Shown here piece by piece: positions 42,554-52,367 of a stretch of DNA of 64,000 nt. The notes under the pieces are model-generated. The model was given only the letters and a program-made list of their open reading frames with translations, made no database searches and had not been told where the DNA came from. Source of the stretch: Mesorhizobium huakuii (GTDB lineage Bacteria; Pseudomonadota; Alphaproteobacteria; Rhizobiales; Rhizobiaceae). Every line of letters begins with the position of its first letter. Positions within the stretch are counted from its first letter, which is position 1. The stretch spans positions 186,001-250,000 of the forward strand of contig NZ_BSNY01000010.1 of NCBI RefSeq assembly GCF_030160235.1, read 5' to 3'. The position numbers and the translations under genes were made by a program.

Positions 42554-42579
42554 TTTGACCCCGGTCAAAAGCTTTGACC
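42554..42579. promoter_or_regulatory. Alternating 7-bp elements TTTGACC-GGTCAAA-TTTGACC
   Basis: TTTGACC (42554-42560), GGTCAAA (42563-42569) and TTTGACC (42573-42579) form two overlapping dyads with 2- and 3-base spacers between gph and rpiA, 58-83 bases before the rpiA ATG. Such spacing suits one or two dimeric regulators, which are not identified. Confidence 0.6.
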
Positions 42580-42636
42580 CGGCCGGCAAAAATGCTAGGA
42601 GCCCGAAACACAAGGTTCCCCGGGGCAGCAAGCGGC

Positions 42637-43368
42637 ATGGATGCAAGACAGTTGAAGGTCGAGGCCGCGCGGGCCGCCCTTGCCCATGTCAGCGACGGCA
42701 TGCGGCTCGGCATCGGCACCGGCACCACGGCGGAAGAGTTCGTACGGCTGCTCGCCGACAAGGTCGCCACCGGCATGACCGTCATCGGCGTGCCGACTTC
42801 CGAGCGCACCGCGGCACTTTGCCGAGAGCTTGGCGTGCCGCTGTCGACGTTGGAGGAAACGCCCGAGCTCGATCTTACGGTCGACGGCGCCGACGAGGTC
42901 GACCCGGAACTGACCCTGATCAAGGGCGGCGGCGGCGCGCTGCTGCGCGAGAAGATCGTGGCCGCGGCCTCGCAGCGCATGATCGTCATCGCCGACCGGT
43001 CGAAGATGGTCGAGACGCTCGGCCGTTTTCCGCTGCCGATCGAAGTCAACCAGTTCGGCCTGCGCGCCACCGAGATCGCCATAGCCAAGACGGCTGCGGA
43101 GCTCGGCCTTTCCGGTCCGATTACATTGAGGATGACGGGAAGCCAGGCTTTTGTTACAGACGGCGGCCATTTTATCCTCGATGCATCTTTTGGCCGCATT
43201 CCGGATACAAGAGCGCTTTCGAATGCTCTCCACGCCATTCCGGGCGTGGTCGAGCATGGTCTTTTCATCGGGCTGGCGTCAGCGGCCATCATCGCCGGCG
43301 GCGACGGTATCCAAACCGTCCATGCCGCCCGAAAACCAGGGAGTTCTATCGATCATGATGTTGCATAA
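42637..43368 (+). CDS. rpiA: Ribose-5-phosphate isomerase A
   Basis: A 243-residue enzyme of the pentose phosphate pathway: the substrate site [15 protein letters not shown] near 25-39, [12 protein letters not shown] near 79-90, and [13 protein letters not shown] near 95-107 with the catalytic Glu/Lys, plus [11 protein letters not shown] near 181-191. The start at 42637 is close to the conserved helix. The gene ends inside the next gene's first codons (14-base overlap), so the DUF2059 gene is probably co-translated. Confidence 0.95.
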   Translation: MDARQLKVEAARAALAHVSDGMRLGIGTGTTAEEFVRLLADKVATGMTVIGVPTSERTAALCRELGVPLSTLEETPELDLTVDGADEVDPELTLIKGGGGALLREKIVAAASQRMIVIADRSKMVETLGRFPLPIEVNQFGLRATEIAIAKTAAELGLSGPITLRMTGSQAFVTDGGHFILDASFGRIPDTRALSNALHAIPGVVEHGLFIGLASAAIIAGGDGIQTVHAARKPGSSIDHDVA

Positions 43369-43993
43369 CCGGGTTCGCGGCCTTTGCGTCGTTCTGGCGG
43401 CTTCGGCCGTTTTCGCCTTGTCGTCGCCGGCGTTTTCGCAGGATGTCACCGAATCGCACCTGAAGGCGGCCCGCGCGGCGGTCGCGGCGATCCATGCTAC
43501 CGATCCGTTCGACAGCATCCTGCCGCAGGCTGCCGCCGCGCTCGAATCGCAGCTCATCCAGAAGAACCCGGACATGCAGGAGCTGATCGGCAAGACGATC
43601 AGCGAGAAGGCTTTGGCATTGGCGTCACGCCGCGCCGATCTCGAAAAGGAAGCGGCGCTTGCCTATGCGAAGGTGTTTTCCGAAAAGGAACTCAACGATA
43701 TCGCGGCCTTCTACAACTCCGACTCCGGCAAGAAGCTGCTCGACAGCGGCCCGACCGTGACGCGTGATCTGGTCAAGGCGGCCGACATCTGGCAAAACGG
43801 CCTTGGCCGCGACCTCGCCCAGCAGGTCGGCGAAACGCTGGCCGCGGCCGCCAAGGCAAAGGCCAAGGCAGCCCCTGCGCCCGCTGATGGTGCCGCTCCG
43901 GCCGACAATGCGGCTCCGGCGGACGGCGCCGCGCCCGCGGACGGTTCAGCACCGGCCGACGGTTCAGCTCCCGCCGACGGCACGCAGAACTGA
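43355..43993 (+). CDS. Secreted DUF2059 protein with Ala-Pro-Asp-Gly tail
   Basis: A 212-residue protein with a signal peptide (about 1-29) and one DUF2059 domain ([20 protein letters not shown], then [14 protein letters not shown]) at about 85-130. The last 60 residues are low complexity, mostly APADG repeats, ending in TQN. DUF2059 proteins are periplasmic and unknown in role. The start overlaps the end of rpiA, as in other rhizobia. Repeat copy number in the tail may vary between strains. Confidence 0.85.
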   Translation: MMLHNRVRGLCVVLAASAVFALSSPAFSQDVTESHLKAARAAVAAIHATDPFDSILPQAAAALESQLIQKNPDMQELIGKTISEKALALASRRADLEKEAALAYAKVFSEKELNDIAAFYNSDSGKKLLDSGPTVTRDLVKAADIWQNGLGRDLAQQVGETLAAAAKAKAKAAPAPADGAAPADNAAPADGAAPADGSAPADGSAPADGTQN

Positions 43994-44030
43994 TCCTGCG
44001 TTTTCAAATGTGGCCTTGCGGCCATCTGTG

Positions 44031-44057
44031 AAGCCCGGCTTGCCCGGGCTTTTCTTT
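44031..44057 (+). terminator. Rho-independent terminator after the rpiA/DUF2059 pair
   Basis: AAGCCCGG (44031-44038) pairs with CCGGGCTT (44044-44051) around a 5-base loop and is followed by TTCTTTT. It sits 38 bases after the DUF2059 stop and before gor. Confidence 0.85.
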
Positions 44058-44113
44058 TGGCCTTTGGCGGCCTACCTGTCACTCACATTTCCCGACATTC
44101 AAGGAGCTGCCTC

Positions 44114-45505
44114 ATGGCCGGTTATGACTATGATCTTTTCGTCATCGGCGGCGGCTCCGGCGGGGTGAGGGCGGCGCGCGTTGCCGCCGCACTCGGCAAG
44201 CGCGTCGGCATCGCCGAGGAATACCGTTTTGGCGGTACCTGCGTCATCCGCGGCTGCGTGCCGAAAAAACTCTACGTCTACGCCTCGCAATTTCCGGAGC
44301 ATTTCGCCGATGCCGCCGGCTATGGCTGGACGGTGCCGGAAGCCAGTTTCAACTGGCAGACACTGGTCGCCAACAAGGATCGCGAGATCAGCCGGCTGGA
44401 GGCGATCTACAAGAAGAATGTCGAGGGCTCAGGCGGCGAGACCTTCCATTCGCGGGCGATGATCGTCGACCCGCATGTCATCCATCTTCTTGGCGAGGAC
44501 CGGACCGTCACGGCCGACCAGATCCTGATCGCCACCGGCGGCCGTCCGGCAGCGCATCCGGCACTTCCCGGTCATGAGCATTGCATCTTTTCCAACGAGG
44601 CTTTCGACCTCAAGGAACTGCCAAAGGCGATCATGATCGAGGGCGGCGGCTATATCGCGGTCGAGTTCGCCAACATCTTCCACGGTCTCGGCGTCGACAC
44701 CACGCTGGTCTATCGCGGCAAGGAGATCCTCAGCCGCTTCGACATGGACCTGCGCCGCACGCTGCACGAGACCATGGAAAAGAAGGGGATAAGGATCCTC
44801 TGCCATGCCGTATCGGAGTCGATCCGCAAGCGGCCGGACGGCCGGCTCGACGCCCTTCTCACCAGCGGCCAGACGCTGACGGTGGACCAGGTCATGCTGG
44901 CCATCGGGCGCATCCCCAACACCGAGAACATGGGCCTGGAAGGTATCGGCCTCGAGATGACCCAGGCCGGCGCGATCAAGGTGGACGAGTACTCCCGCAC
45001 CAACATCGACAATATCTGGGCGATCGGCGACGTCACCAACCGCGTGCAGCTGACACCGGTGGCGATCCACGAAGCGATGTGCTTTGTCGAGACGGCGTTC
45101 AAGGGCAACCCGACCGCGCCCGACCACGAAACGATCGCGACCGCGGTCTTCTCGCAGCCGGAAATCGGTACTGTCGGCCTCTCCGAGGATGAGGCCGTGA
45201 AGCGTTTCGCCGATGTCGAGATCTATCGCGCCAGCTTCCGGCCGATGCGGCATACGCTGTCGGGCCGCGACGAGAAGATGCTGATGAAGCTGGTAGTCGA
45301 CGGCGCTTCCCGCAAAGTGCTCGGCGCCCACATATTGGGGCCGGATGCCGGCGAAATGGCGCAGCTGCTCGGCATTCCGCTGAAGGCCGGCCTGACCAAG
45401 GATGATTTCGATCGCACAATGGCCGTGCACCCGACCGCGGCGGAAGAACTGGTCACCATGTACAAGCCGACCTACCGCGTGAAGGACGGCCAGCGCGTCC
45501 AGTGA
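44114..45505 (+). CDS. gor: Glutathione-disulfide reductase
   Basis: A 463-residue flavoenzyme that keeps glutathione reduced with NADPH. FAD motif GGGSGGVRAARV near 12-23, the redox disulfide Cys43/Cys48 in GGTCVIRGCVPKK, the NADPH site GGGYIAVEFANIF near 178-190, and the C-terminal base VHPTAAEEL are all present. Length is standard. It follows the terminator of the rpiA operon and has AAGGAG before the ATG at 44114. Confidence 0.95.
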   Translation: MAGYDYDLFVIGGGSGGVRAARVAAALGKRVGIAEEYRFGGTCVIRGCVPKKLYVYASQFPEHFADAAGYGWTVPEASFNWQTLVANKDREISRLEAIYKKNVEGSGGETFHSRAMIVDPHVIHLLGEDRTVTADQILIATGGRPAAHPALPGHEHCIFSNEAFDLKELPKAIMIEGGGYIAVEFANIFHGLGVDTTLVYRGKEILSRFDMDLRRTLHETMEKKGIRILCHAVSESIRKRPDGRLDALLTSGQTLTVDQVMLAIGRIPNTENMGLEGIGLEMTQAGAIKVDEYSRTNIDNIWAIGDVTNRVQLTPVAIHEAMCFVETAFKGNPTAPDHETIATAVFSQPEIGTVGLSEDEAVKRFADVEIYRASFRPMRHTLSGRDEKMLMKLVVDGASRKVLGAHILGPDAGEMAQLLGIPLKAGLTKDDFDRTMAVHPTAAEELVTMYKPTYRVKDGQRVQ

Positions 45506-45584
45506 CAGGCATGGTTTGCTCAAGGCAAGCCTGAAAGGCGGAAGCCGCCGCCGGCCATGGCCAGCGGCGGAAACAGCAATGCGG

Positions 45585-46949
45585 CTACAGCAGCGTGCCG
45601 CGCAGGATGACCAGCGCCACCGAGAAATAGATCACCAGCCCGGTGACATCGACCAGCGTGGCGACAAACGGCGCCGATGCGCTGGCGGGGTCGAAACCGA
45701 TCCGTTTCAAGGCAAAGGGTAGCATCGAGCCCGACAAAGAGCCGAAGGTGACGATGCCGACCAGTGCGGCGCCCACCGTCGTGGCGATCAGCGGCCAATG
45801 CGGCCCATAGTCGTAGAAGCCCATATATTGCCAGAGAGCGATGCGGCAGATGCCGACCACGCCAAGCATGGCGCCCAGCACGAGACCGGTGGGCAGTTCG
45901 CGCAACGCCACCCGCCACCAGTCACGAAGGCCGATCTCGCGCAGCGCCAGCGCGCGGATGACCAGCGAGGTCGCCTGCGAGCCGGAATTGCCGCCGGAGC
46001 TCATGATCAGCGGGATGAAGAGGGTGAGCACGATCGCCTTCTCCAACTCACCCTCGTAGCTCTGCATGGCGTTGGCGGTCAGCATTTCGCTGATGAACAG
46101 CGCGCACAGCCAGCCGCCTCGTTTCTTGATCATGGAGAGGAAGCTCATCTTCATGTAGGGCTCGTCGAGCGCTTCCATGCCGCCGAAGCGATGCACATCC
46201 TCCGTCGTTTCCTCGATCATCGTGTCGATGATGTCGTCGATGGTGACGATGCCGAGGATCTTGCCATGGTCGACGACCGGCACGGCCAGCAGATCGTATT
46301 TGGAGATCGTCTGCGCCAGGGTTTCACGATCGGTCAGCGGGGTGACCGTCACCGGCACGCGGTCCGGCGCCACCGACAGGATCGGGTCGTCCGGCTCACC
46401 GGTGATGAGCCGGCGCAGGCCGGTCGACCGCACCAGGAGGTGCGTTTGCGGATCGACGATGTAGATCGCGTAGACAGTCTCACGCGTCCGCTCGACCTTG
46501 CGGATGTAGTCGAGCGTGCGCCCGACGGTCCAGTCCGAGGGAACGCTGACGAACTCCGTCGTCATGATCGATGCGGCGCTGCCTTCAGGATAACCCAGGA
46601 TGGAAAGCAGGGTTGCGCGCAGCGGCGGCGCCAGTGCGCCGAGCAGTTCGGAACGTGCCGGCTCATCGAGCTCGCGCAGTATGTCGGCCGCACGGTCGAC
46701 AGACATGGCGGTGAGCAGCTTGCTTGCCTTGGCACGGGGCAGGGCCTCCGCGAGTTCGGGCGCACCGTCGAGTTCGGGCTGGTCGAAGATCTCGACCAGC
46801 CGCTCGAAGGGGACCGCGCAAAGCAGATCCGTCGCGATTTCGCGCGATTCATGGTTGAGCGCCTCGACCACGTCGGCGACGTGGTCGTTTGCAAGGATGC
46901 GGGCGATGGCGACGGCCTCATCGTCCGCCACAGGGAAAAAATCGTTCAT
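45585..46949 (-). CDS. mgtE: Magnesium transporter MgtE
   Basis: A 454-residue channel protein: the N domain of helical repeats (1-125), two CBS domains (around 135-255; ILGIVTIDDIIDTMIEE), then five transmembrane helices with the selectivity-related LIMSSGGNSGSQATSLVIRA near 315-334. Cytosolic magnesium binding closes the channel. The terminal helices match the family. The 270 bases upstream show no recognised magnesium riboswitch. Confidence 0.95.
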   Translation of the reverse strand: MNDFFPVADDEAVAIARILANDHVADVVEALNHESREIATDLLCAVPFERLVEIFDQPELDGAPELAEALPRAKASKLLTAMSVDRAADILRELDEPARSELLGALAPPLRATLLSILGYPEGSAASIMTTEFVSVPSDWTVGRTLDYIRKVERTRETVYAIYIVDPQTHLLVRSTGLRRLITGEPDDPILSVAPDRVPVTVTPLTDRETLAQTISKYDLLAVPVVDHGKILGIVTIDDIIDTMIEETTEDVHRFGGMEALDEPYMKMSFLSMIKKRGGWLCALFISEMLTANAMQSYEGELEKAIVLTLFIPLIMSSGGNSGSQATSLVIRALALREIGLRDWWRVALRELPTGLVLGAMLGVVGICRIALWQYMGFYDYGPHWPLIATTVGAALVGIVTFGSLSGSMLPFALKRIGFDPASASAPFVATLVDVTGLVIYFSVALVILRGTLL

Positions 46950-47221
46950 GGTTCACTCCTTGCCGTCCGGCAGGACATGAACCATGCGAGGTCACGTCTA
47001 GGCGGACGGCGGTTGCGTTCGACTAATACTGTCGCCAGGCATGGCGCGGTGACCTTTCCGCTTGCGGGTTCGCGTTTGACTATCAGCAAGCCGGCGCAAC
47101 ATAGGAGCGCACCTTGCCGAGTCAATCGCGGTGAGTGAGGAAAACAGCGCCGGATGGCTCCGATCGCGATACTGTGATCGCCGACTGCCGCGCTGCCCGG
47201 CAAGTCGCGGTGAAATCAACG

Positions 47222-49114
47222 TTATTTCTGCTTCAGCCGGCGCGAGAAACGCAACCATTTGTCCTCGACCGGCCGTGGCTGGGTCAGAATCGTGGTGAGT
47301 TCGACTGGCAGGGTCGGAGCCATTGGCTTCTTGGTGGCGACGCCGTCGGCGATCAACACGATCGAGTGGTAGAACTCGGTGCCGGCAGCCGATCGTGGCG
47401 CCACCGCTTCGTGCATGACGCTGATCACCGTGACATCGGGGCAGTTGTCCTTGATCGCCTGGTGGAAGGCAATCTTGCCTTCCGGGTCGAGGGCACCGGT
47501 CGCCTCGTCGAGGAACAGCAACCCCGGCTGCTGCAGGATGATGCGGGCCACCACCAGCTTCTGCTTCTGGCCGCCCGACAGGACCTGATCCCAGCTTTTG
47601 CCCTCACGGCTCTCACTGGCCATATGCTCGATGAAGTCGCCAAGGCCGGCTTTGTGCAGCGCCGACGCGACCTGCGCATCGCCGTGGTCGTGCTCGGAGC
47701 CCGGCAGGCAGACCAGCTGTTTCAGCGACACCTGCTGGAGCTTGACCTCCTGGGCGGCATAGAAACTCTTCACCCCGTCGGGAAAGACGATGGTGCCGCG
47801 GCCATAGGGCCAGAGGCCGTTGATCGCCTTGATCAGCGAAGTCTTGCCGCAACCGGATTCGCCCTTCAGGAACGTCCACTCGCCGCGCCGGAAGCGCAAA
47901 TTGGCGGCACTGAGGAACGGGGTCGCGTCCTCGCCCTGATGCGCCAGTTCCAGCTTCTGGATGGTCAGGCCGAAGACCGGGTTCTGGCTGGCATAGTGGA
48001 AGTCGGACTGACCGGTCTGGCTGTAGAACGCCTGCGGATGCTGGACGTTCTCGATCGCGTTCGCCAGTTCGGTGACACGCTGGCTGTTGGCGCGCAGCGT
48101 GGCGATGGCGGGCATGACATGGATGAACCACGAGCACTGGCTGATCAGCTGGGCGACCATTTCGGAGCCGGTTATGTAGCCCTTGTAGTCCAGGCGGTTG
48201 TGTATGAACGACACCAGGCCGGGACCATAGGCGACGATCCGGGCGCCGAGGAAGTTGTAGATCAGCTCGAACGACGTGTAGCTGTTGTTGACGACATTGA
48301 GCTTGCCCCAGGTCTTGTCGATATCGACGTAGAGCTTGTCATGCATCGACTTTTGCACGTCTTCGCCATGCGAGGCGGCGACATGGAAGCTGCGGCGCAG
48401 GAACGTCGTCAGTTCACTGCGGTAGCTGCCCTCGGCCTGCTGCATGCGGATATTGAGCCGCTCGAGCAAGCGGCCAAGCTTGACCGCAATCCAGGTGTTC
48501 AGCGGCACGTAAATGGCGACGGCGAGGAAGGCCAGCACTGCGCTGCCATAACCGCCGAGGAACTCCAGTCCTTTGACCTCGACCGAGGATCCGATCAGAT
48601 TTTCGCCGATAAAATAGAGCGAGGTCGCGACACCCAGAACGCCCATGGCGAGACCGATCGCCCCACCCGTCATGTCCTTGATCGATTCCTGAATGCGCTG
48701 GTCGATGTTGTCGGGTGCGACGATGCCGCCTGCCGCCGAACCATGCTGGGCATGGAAGTGGGTATGATTGCCGTCGAGCAGAGCCTTGTTGAACTGGCTA
48801 TTCAGCCAGCCACGCCACTTTCGGTGCAGGGTTGCCGAGACAAGACCTCGCACGCCGGTGAAGCCGGCATCCTTCAGCACGACCAACAGAACCAATATGC
48901 CGGCATTGGTCAGAATTGCCTGCAGCGGGCTGGTGTTGGCTGCGTCGTGGAAAAAGGCGATCGAATTGCCCAACTCGCCCAATGCCAGGGCAAACCAGAC
49001 GCCGGCCTTGCTGGAAAGCGCCGTCAGCAGGGCGATGACGATAGTGAGCGTCCAGGCTTCCTTCCAGCGCTCGGAGAACCAGTAGGCCTTCATCAGCCCC
49101 CAGAAACTGCGCAT
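47222..49114 (-). CDS. SbmA/BacA-like ABC transporter with fused ATPase
   Basis: A 630-residue fusion: six membrane helices with ABC_membrane_2-like features (GNHTHFHAQHGSAAGGIVAPDNIDQRIQ near 111-138, GEDVQ-type loop near 255) and a C-terminal ATPase with Walker A GESGCGKTS near 440-448, signature LSGGQKQKL near 543-551 and Walker B LLFLDEATGALD. The architecture is that of BclA/YddA-type exporters or peptide importers; in bradyrhizobia BclA is needed for tolerance to plant NCR peptides. The role here is inferred by fold only. The start at 49114 precedes the first helix. Confidence 0.85.
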   Translation of the reverse strand: MRSFWGLMKAYWFSERWKEAWTLTIVIALLTALSSKAGVWFALALGELGNSIAFFHDAANTSPLQAILTNAGILVLLVVLKDAGFTGVRGLVSATLHRKWRGWLNSQFNKALLDGNHTHFHAQHGSAAGGIVAPDNIDQRIQESIKDMTGGAIGLAMGVLGVATSLYFIGENLIGSSVEVKGLEFLGGYGSAVLAFLAVAIYVPLNTWIAVKLGRLLERLNIRMQQAEGSYRSELTTFLRRSFHVAASHGEDVQKSMHDKLYVDIDKTWGKLNVVNNSYTSFELIYNFLGARIVAYGPGLVSFIHNRLDYKGYITGSEMVAQLISQCSWFIHVMPAIATLRANSQRVTELANAIENVQHPQAFYSQTGQSDFHYASQNPVFGLTIQKLELAHQGEDATPFLSAANLRFRRGEWTFLKGESGCGKTSLIKAINGLWPYGRGTIVFPDGVKSFYAAQEVKLQQVSLKQLVCLPGSEHDHGDAQVASALHKAGLGDFIEHMASESREGKSWDQVLSGGQKQKLVVARIILQQPGLLFLDEATGALDPEGKIAFHQAIKDNCPDVTVISVMHEAVAPRSAAGTEFYHSIVLIADGVATKKPMAPTLPVELTTILTQPRPVEDKWLRFSRRLKQK

Positions 49115-49616
49115 CGAGGATACCGGCGTCAAATGCGACCGCCCTGCGGCGCCGCTGTGTAGTCTATCCGGTACTGACTCCTGCGATCGTCTGCCGATCC
49201 GAATCACGATCCCGCCCAAACCTTTTTTGTTTTGTTACGGATGGTAACACCAATTGATCATTTTCCATTAATTTTTGTAGGGGGTCGGCGAGATTTGAAG
49301 TTCCGGCCGTGTCGGGAAGGCAACAGAGCAGGCATTCCAAGCGCTTCGCGGAAGCCGGTGGAAAGGCAATTTAACGTAACAATGTCAGATGGTTAATCGG
49401 CGACGGAGCGGTGCGCCATCACCTTCCCTTGGGGAAGGTTTCCACACGATTTCGTGACCCGTTTCGGCTCGTCCGATGGGCTGATTTTTCATTGCGGCTA
49501 GCCAAATTCCCGAAAACGGGCCGTCTTTTGACGTCTGATTCCTGCCGCTGTCGACCTTCCGGAGGCCGAGAAGTGATCTGAAACGGTCTTGTCGCAGGCG
49601 AGGGAATGACCCGGCC
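49115..49616. other. Gene-free 500 bases upstream of the SbmA/BacA-like gene
   Basis: Contains the operator-like dyad TGTTAC-GGATG-GTAACA (49233-49249), a T-rich tract before it, and a short CCTTCCC/GGGAAGG hairpin near 49424-49440. A minus frame spans 49385-49726 but overlaps a certain gene and looks non-coding. No gene is supported here. Confidence 0.5.
49233..49249. promoter_or_regulatory. Operator-like perfect dyad
   Basis: TGTTAC (49233-49238) and GTAACA (49244-49249), spacer 5 bases, 119 bases upstream of the SbmA/BacA-like start. It follows a T-rich tract. It may be the binding site of a dimeric regulator; which one is unknown. Confidence 0.5.
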
Positions 49617-50297
49617 TCAGCCGACCTTGTCCAATTCGCCACGTACCTTCGCCGCCGCCACCTGGCGGATGGCATCAGCCAGCGTGTCGACGTCCTGAGC
49701 GCCCATGACGGCATATTTGCCTTCAAGCAGGAAGCACGGCACGCCCGTTATGCCCATGCGCGACGCCGTGGCGATCTCGGTGCGCACCGCTTCGACATCG
49801 GCGTCGGTGGGCAACAGCGTGGCGACCACGGACGCATCCATGCCGGCCTCGCGGGCGGCTTCGACCAACACGGCATGGTCGCCGATGTTGACGCCTTCCT
49901 CGAAATTCAACTGGAACAGGCGACGGACCAGCCTGTTCTGCATGGCTTCACCAGCAGCTCCCGCCCAACGGATCAGGCGGTGCGCATCGAGCGTATTCGG
50001 CGCCACCTTGATGGCGTCGAAGGCAAACGAAATGCCCTCTGCCTCGCCAAGAGGCTCGATGCGGGCATGAATCTCGCGAATGCGCTCATCGCTGCCGAAC
50101 TTGGCCCGCATATACTCCCGGCGGTCCTTGCCTTGCGGCGGAATGGTCGGATCGAGCTGGAACGGCCGCCAGCGTATATGCACATCGACGTCGCCGGCCG
50201 CGGCGACCGCCTTGTCCAGCCGCTTCTGACCGATGAAACACCATGGGCAGACGACATCCGACACAACATCGACGGTTATGGCGCTCGCTTCGCTCAT
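49617..50297 (-). CDS. DsbA-family oxidoreductase (FrnE-like)
   Basis: A 226-residue thioredoxin-fold protein with the FrnE/2-hydroxychromene isomerase-like layout: CPWC at 17-20 in DVVCPWCFIG, WRPFQLDP near 43-50, MGITGVPCFLLEG near 177-189 with cis-Pro. No signal peptide, so cytoplasmic. FrnE relatives act in redox stress. The start is at 50297; the frame upstream is untypical. It lies 16 bases downstream of the YejA-like gene on the same strand, so co-transcription is likely. Confidence 0.9.
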   Translation of the reverse strand: MSEASAITVDVVSDVVCPWCFIGQKRLDKAVAAAGDVDVHIRWRPFQLDPTIPPQGKDRREYMRAKFGSDERIREIHARIEPLGEAEGISFAFDAIKVAPNTLDAHRLIRWAGAAGEAMQNRLVRRLFQLNFEEGVNIGDHAVLVEAAREAGMDASVVATLLPTDADVEAVRTEIATASRMGITGVPCFLLEGKYAVMGAQDVDTLADAIRQVAAAKVRGELDKVG

Positions 50298-50313
50298 CTC
50301 GATCTCCGGATTT

Positions 50314-52134
50314 TCAGTTCGGTTTGCGCCACCATGTCGGCAGCTGATAACCGAATATGGGCGTCTTCTTCGGATGTTCCAGGTAATTCCAGTAAGCAAG
50401 CCACTGTTGCGTGTTGTACTGCATTGGCACCATGTAATTGCCCGAGATCAGCAGCCGGTCGAGAACGCGAACGGCGGCGACATAATCCTCCTTCGAGCGG
50501 GCGCGCAGCATCGCATCGATCGCCGCGTCGACCGCCGGATCGGCAACGCCGGCGAGATTGAACGAGCCTTCGGCCCTGGCCGCCTCGGAGCTCCAACGCC
50601 CGAGCTGTTCGAAGCCTGGCGACAGTGAATTGTTGAAGCCGCTGGATCCGATCAGGGCCTCGAAATCGAAGCGCTGCTTGCGCGACTGGATCTGGTCGCC
50701 GTCAAGGCTACGGATGCTGACGTTGATGCCGATCTTTTCCAGTGTGCGCTGATAGATGCCGGCCAGGCGCTCCTCGTCTTGCGAAGCAGTCAGAATCTCG
50801 AACCCGAACGGTTTGCCGTCGGGATCGAGCATCGTACCGTCCTGGACGTGGTAACCGATGCTTTTCAGGAGATCGAAAGCTGTCTTCAACACCTTGCGGT
50901 CCTGGCCCGAACCGTCGGTCACGGGCGGTTTCCAGGTGCCGTCCATGACGTCAGGCGGCACACGGCCGGGGTAGGGTGCGAGCAACGCCTTTTCCCTGTC
51001 GTCGGCCGGATGGCCGAGCGCGGAAAGTTCCGAGTTCTGCCAATAACTCATCGTGCGGGTGTATTTGCCGCCGAACAGGTTCTTGTTCGCCCATTCGAAG
51101 TCGTAAAGCATGCCGAGCGCGCGCCGAACCACCGGATTGGAGAACTTCGGCAGCCTCGTGTTGAACAGGAAACCGGTCACCACGGGCGGAATGCCGGTGT
51201 CGAAGGTTTCAGAAACCACCTCACCCCTGTGGAAGGCCGGGAAGTCCAGGTCACGCTCCCGCTTGACCGGGTCGCCGTCGTCGTCGACGGCGCAGAGGCC
51301 TTTCTTGAAAGCCTCTAGCTTGGCGTTGGCGTTGAGGAAATATTCGATGGTGATCTGGTCGTAATTGTCGAAGCCGCGCTTGGCCGGGACATCCTTGCCC
51401 CAATAATCGGGGTTGCGCTTGAACACGATACGCTGGCCCGGCGCCACCTGGGCAATGGTGTAAGGTCCACTGCCAATCAGCGGCTTCAGCGTTGTCTTGT
51501 CGAAAGTCTCCTTGTCGAAGGCATGTTTCGGCAGGATCGGCGTCAGCGCGATGATCATTGGCGTTTCGCGATTGGCCTTGTCATTGAAAGTGAAGCGCAC
51601 GCTGTGATCACCGGTCTTTTCAAGCTTGGCGATCAGGCTCATGCGGGCGTTGTAGGGCGGGCGGCCCTTGTCGGTGAAGACATCGTAGGTGAATAGTACA
51701 TCCTCCGGCGTCACCGGCTCGCCGTCCGACCACTTTGCCTTGGGGTTGAGGTGGAATTCGATCGACTTGCGCTCGGGATCCATATCCGCGCTGTCGGCGA
51801 GCAGGCCATAGAGACTGAAGGCCTCGTCGTAGTTGCGCTGCATCAGCGGTTCGAAAACGAGGTTGCCGTAGGTCAGATCCATCATGCCGCGCGCGGTTGT
51901 GCGCAGGCTTTTCAGGATGAAGGGGTTGAGGTTGTCGAAACTACCGACAACGCAATAGGTGATGCTGCCACCCTTCGGCGCATCGGGATTGACGTAGTCG
52001 AAATGGGTGTAGTCGGGCGGCAGGGCCGGCTCGCCCTGCATGGCGATGGCATGCTTCGGTTCCGACATGGCCGGTCGCGGCGAAAGGGTGAAAAGCGATA
52101 TCGCGGTGATCAGCCAAACAAGAACGCGGCCCAT
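50314..52134 (-). CDS. Extracellular solute-binding protein family 5 (YejA-like)
   Basis: A 606-residue periplasmic protein with a signal peptide (about 1-24). Family-5 features: HFDYVNPDAPKGGSITY near 44-60, KSIEFHLNPKAKWSDGEPVT near 120-140, and DRLLISGNYMVPMQYN near 570. YejA-type proteins bind oligopeptides, including microcin C-like compounds, for the YejBEF importer. No yejBEF genes are in the window, so the partner is elsewhere. The stop is 16 bases from the DsbA-like gene start. Confidence 0.9.
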   Translation of the reverse strand: MGRVLVWLITAISLFTLSPRPAMSEPKHAIAMQGEPALPPDYTHFDYVNPDAPKGGSITYCVVGSFDNLNPFILKSLRTTARGMMDLTYGNLVFEPLMQRNYDEAFSLYGLLADSADMDPERKSIEFHLNPKAKWSDGEPVTPEDVLFTYDVFTDKGRPPYNARMSLIAKLEKTGDHSVRFTFNDKANRETPMIIALTPILPKHAFDKETFDKTTLKPLIGSGPYTIAQVAPGQRIVFKRNPDYWGKDVPAKRGFDNYDQITIEYFLNANAKLEAFKKGLCAVDDDGDPVKRERDLDFPAFHRGEVVSETFDTGIPPVVTGFLFNTRLPKFSNPVVRRALGMLYDFEWANKNLFGGKYTRTMSYWQNSELSALGHPADDREKALLAPYPGRVPPDVMDGTWKPPVTDGSGQDRKVLKTAFDLLKSIGYHVQDGTMLDPDGKPFGFEILTASQDEERLAGIYQRTLEKIGINVSIRSLDGDQIQSRKQRFDFEALIGSSGFNNSLSPGFEQLGRWSSEAARAEGSFNLAGVADPAVDAAIDAMLRARSKEDYVAAVRVLDRLLISGNYMVPMQYNTQQWLAYWNYLEHPKKTPIFGYQLPTWWRKPN

Positions 52135-52282
52135 GACCGTCTCCTTAACAGGTCGGCTTGATGATTCGGTGCGCACCCTAGCATGAGGCAGCTCATTGCC
52201 GGCCAATCGTGTCATCAAGAATTACAAGCAGGCGGGCTGGATTCGGCACCGCTTGCAGTGTAACACGCCGTCCGAAGTCATT

Positions 52283-52305
52283 CTGTTGCCTCATTTCGGC
52301 AACAG
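52283..52305. repeat. Perfect 8-bp hairpin upstream of the IalB-like gene
   Basis: CTGTTGCC (52283-52290) pairs with GGCAACAG (52298-52305) around a 7-base loop, 63 bases before the next start. Without a U-tract it is more likely an operator or mRNA leader structure than a terminator. Confidence 0.55.
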
Positions 52306-52367
52306 GTAGCTGGACCACACGGCGTAGAGAAGCCGGTTCCGGGATCATTTGAGAGGAAGTGCACGAG

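Noticed and set aside
46950-47221. A magnesium riboswitch upstream of mgtE
   Set aside because: The 270 bases hold no recognisable M-box or leader peptide features.
49385-49726. 113-residue minus-strand frame upstream of the DsbA-like gene end
   Set aside because: It overlaps the certain DsbA-like gene out of frame and has no recognisable product.
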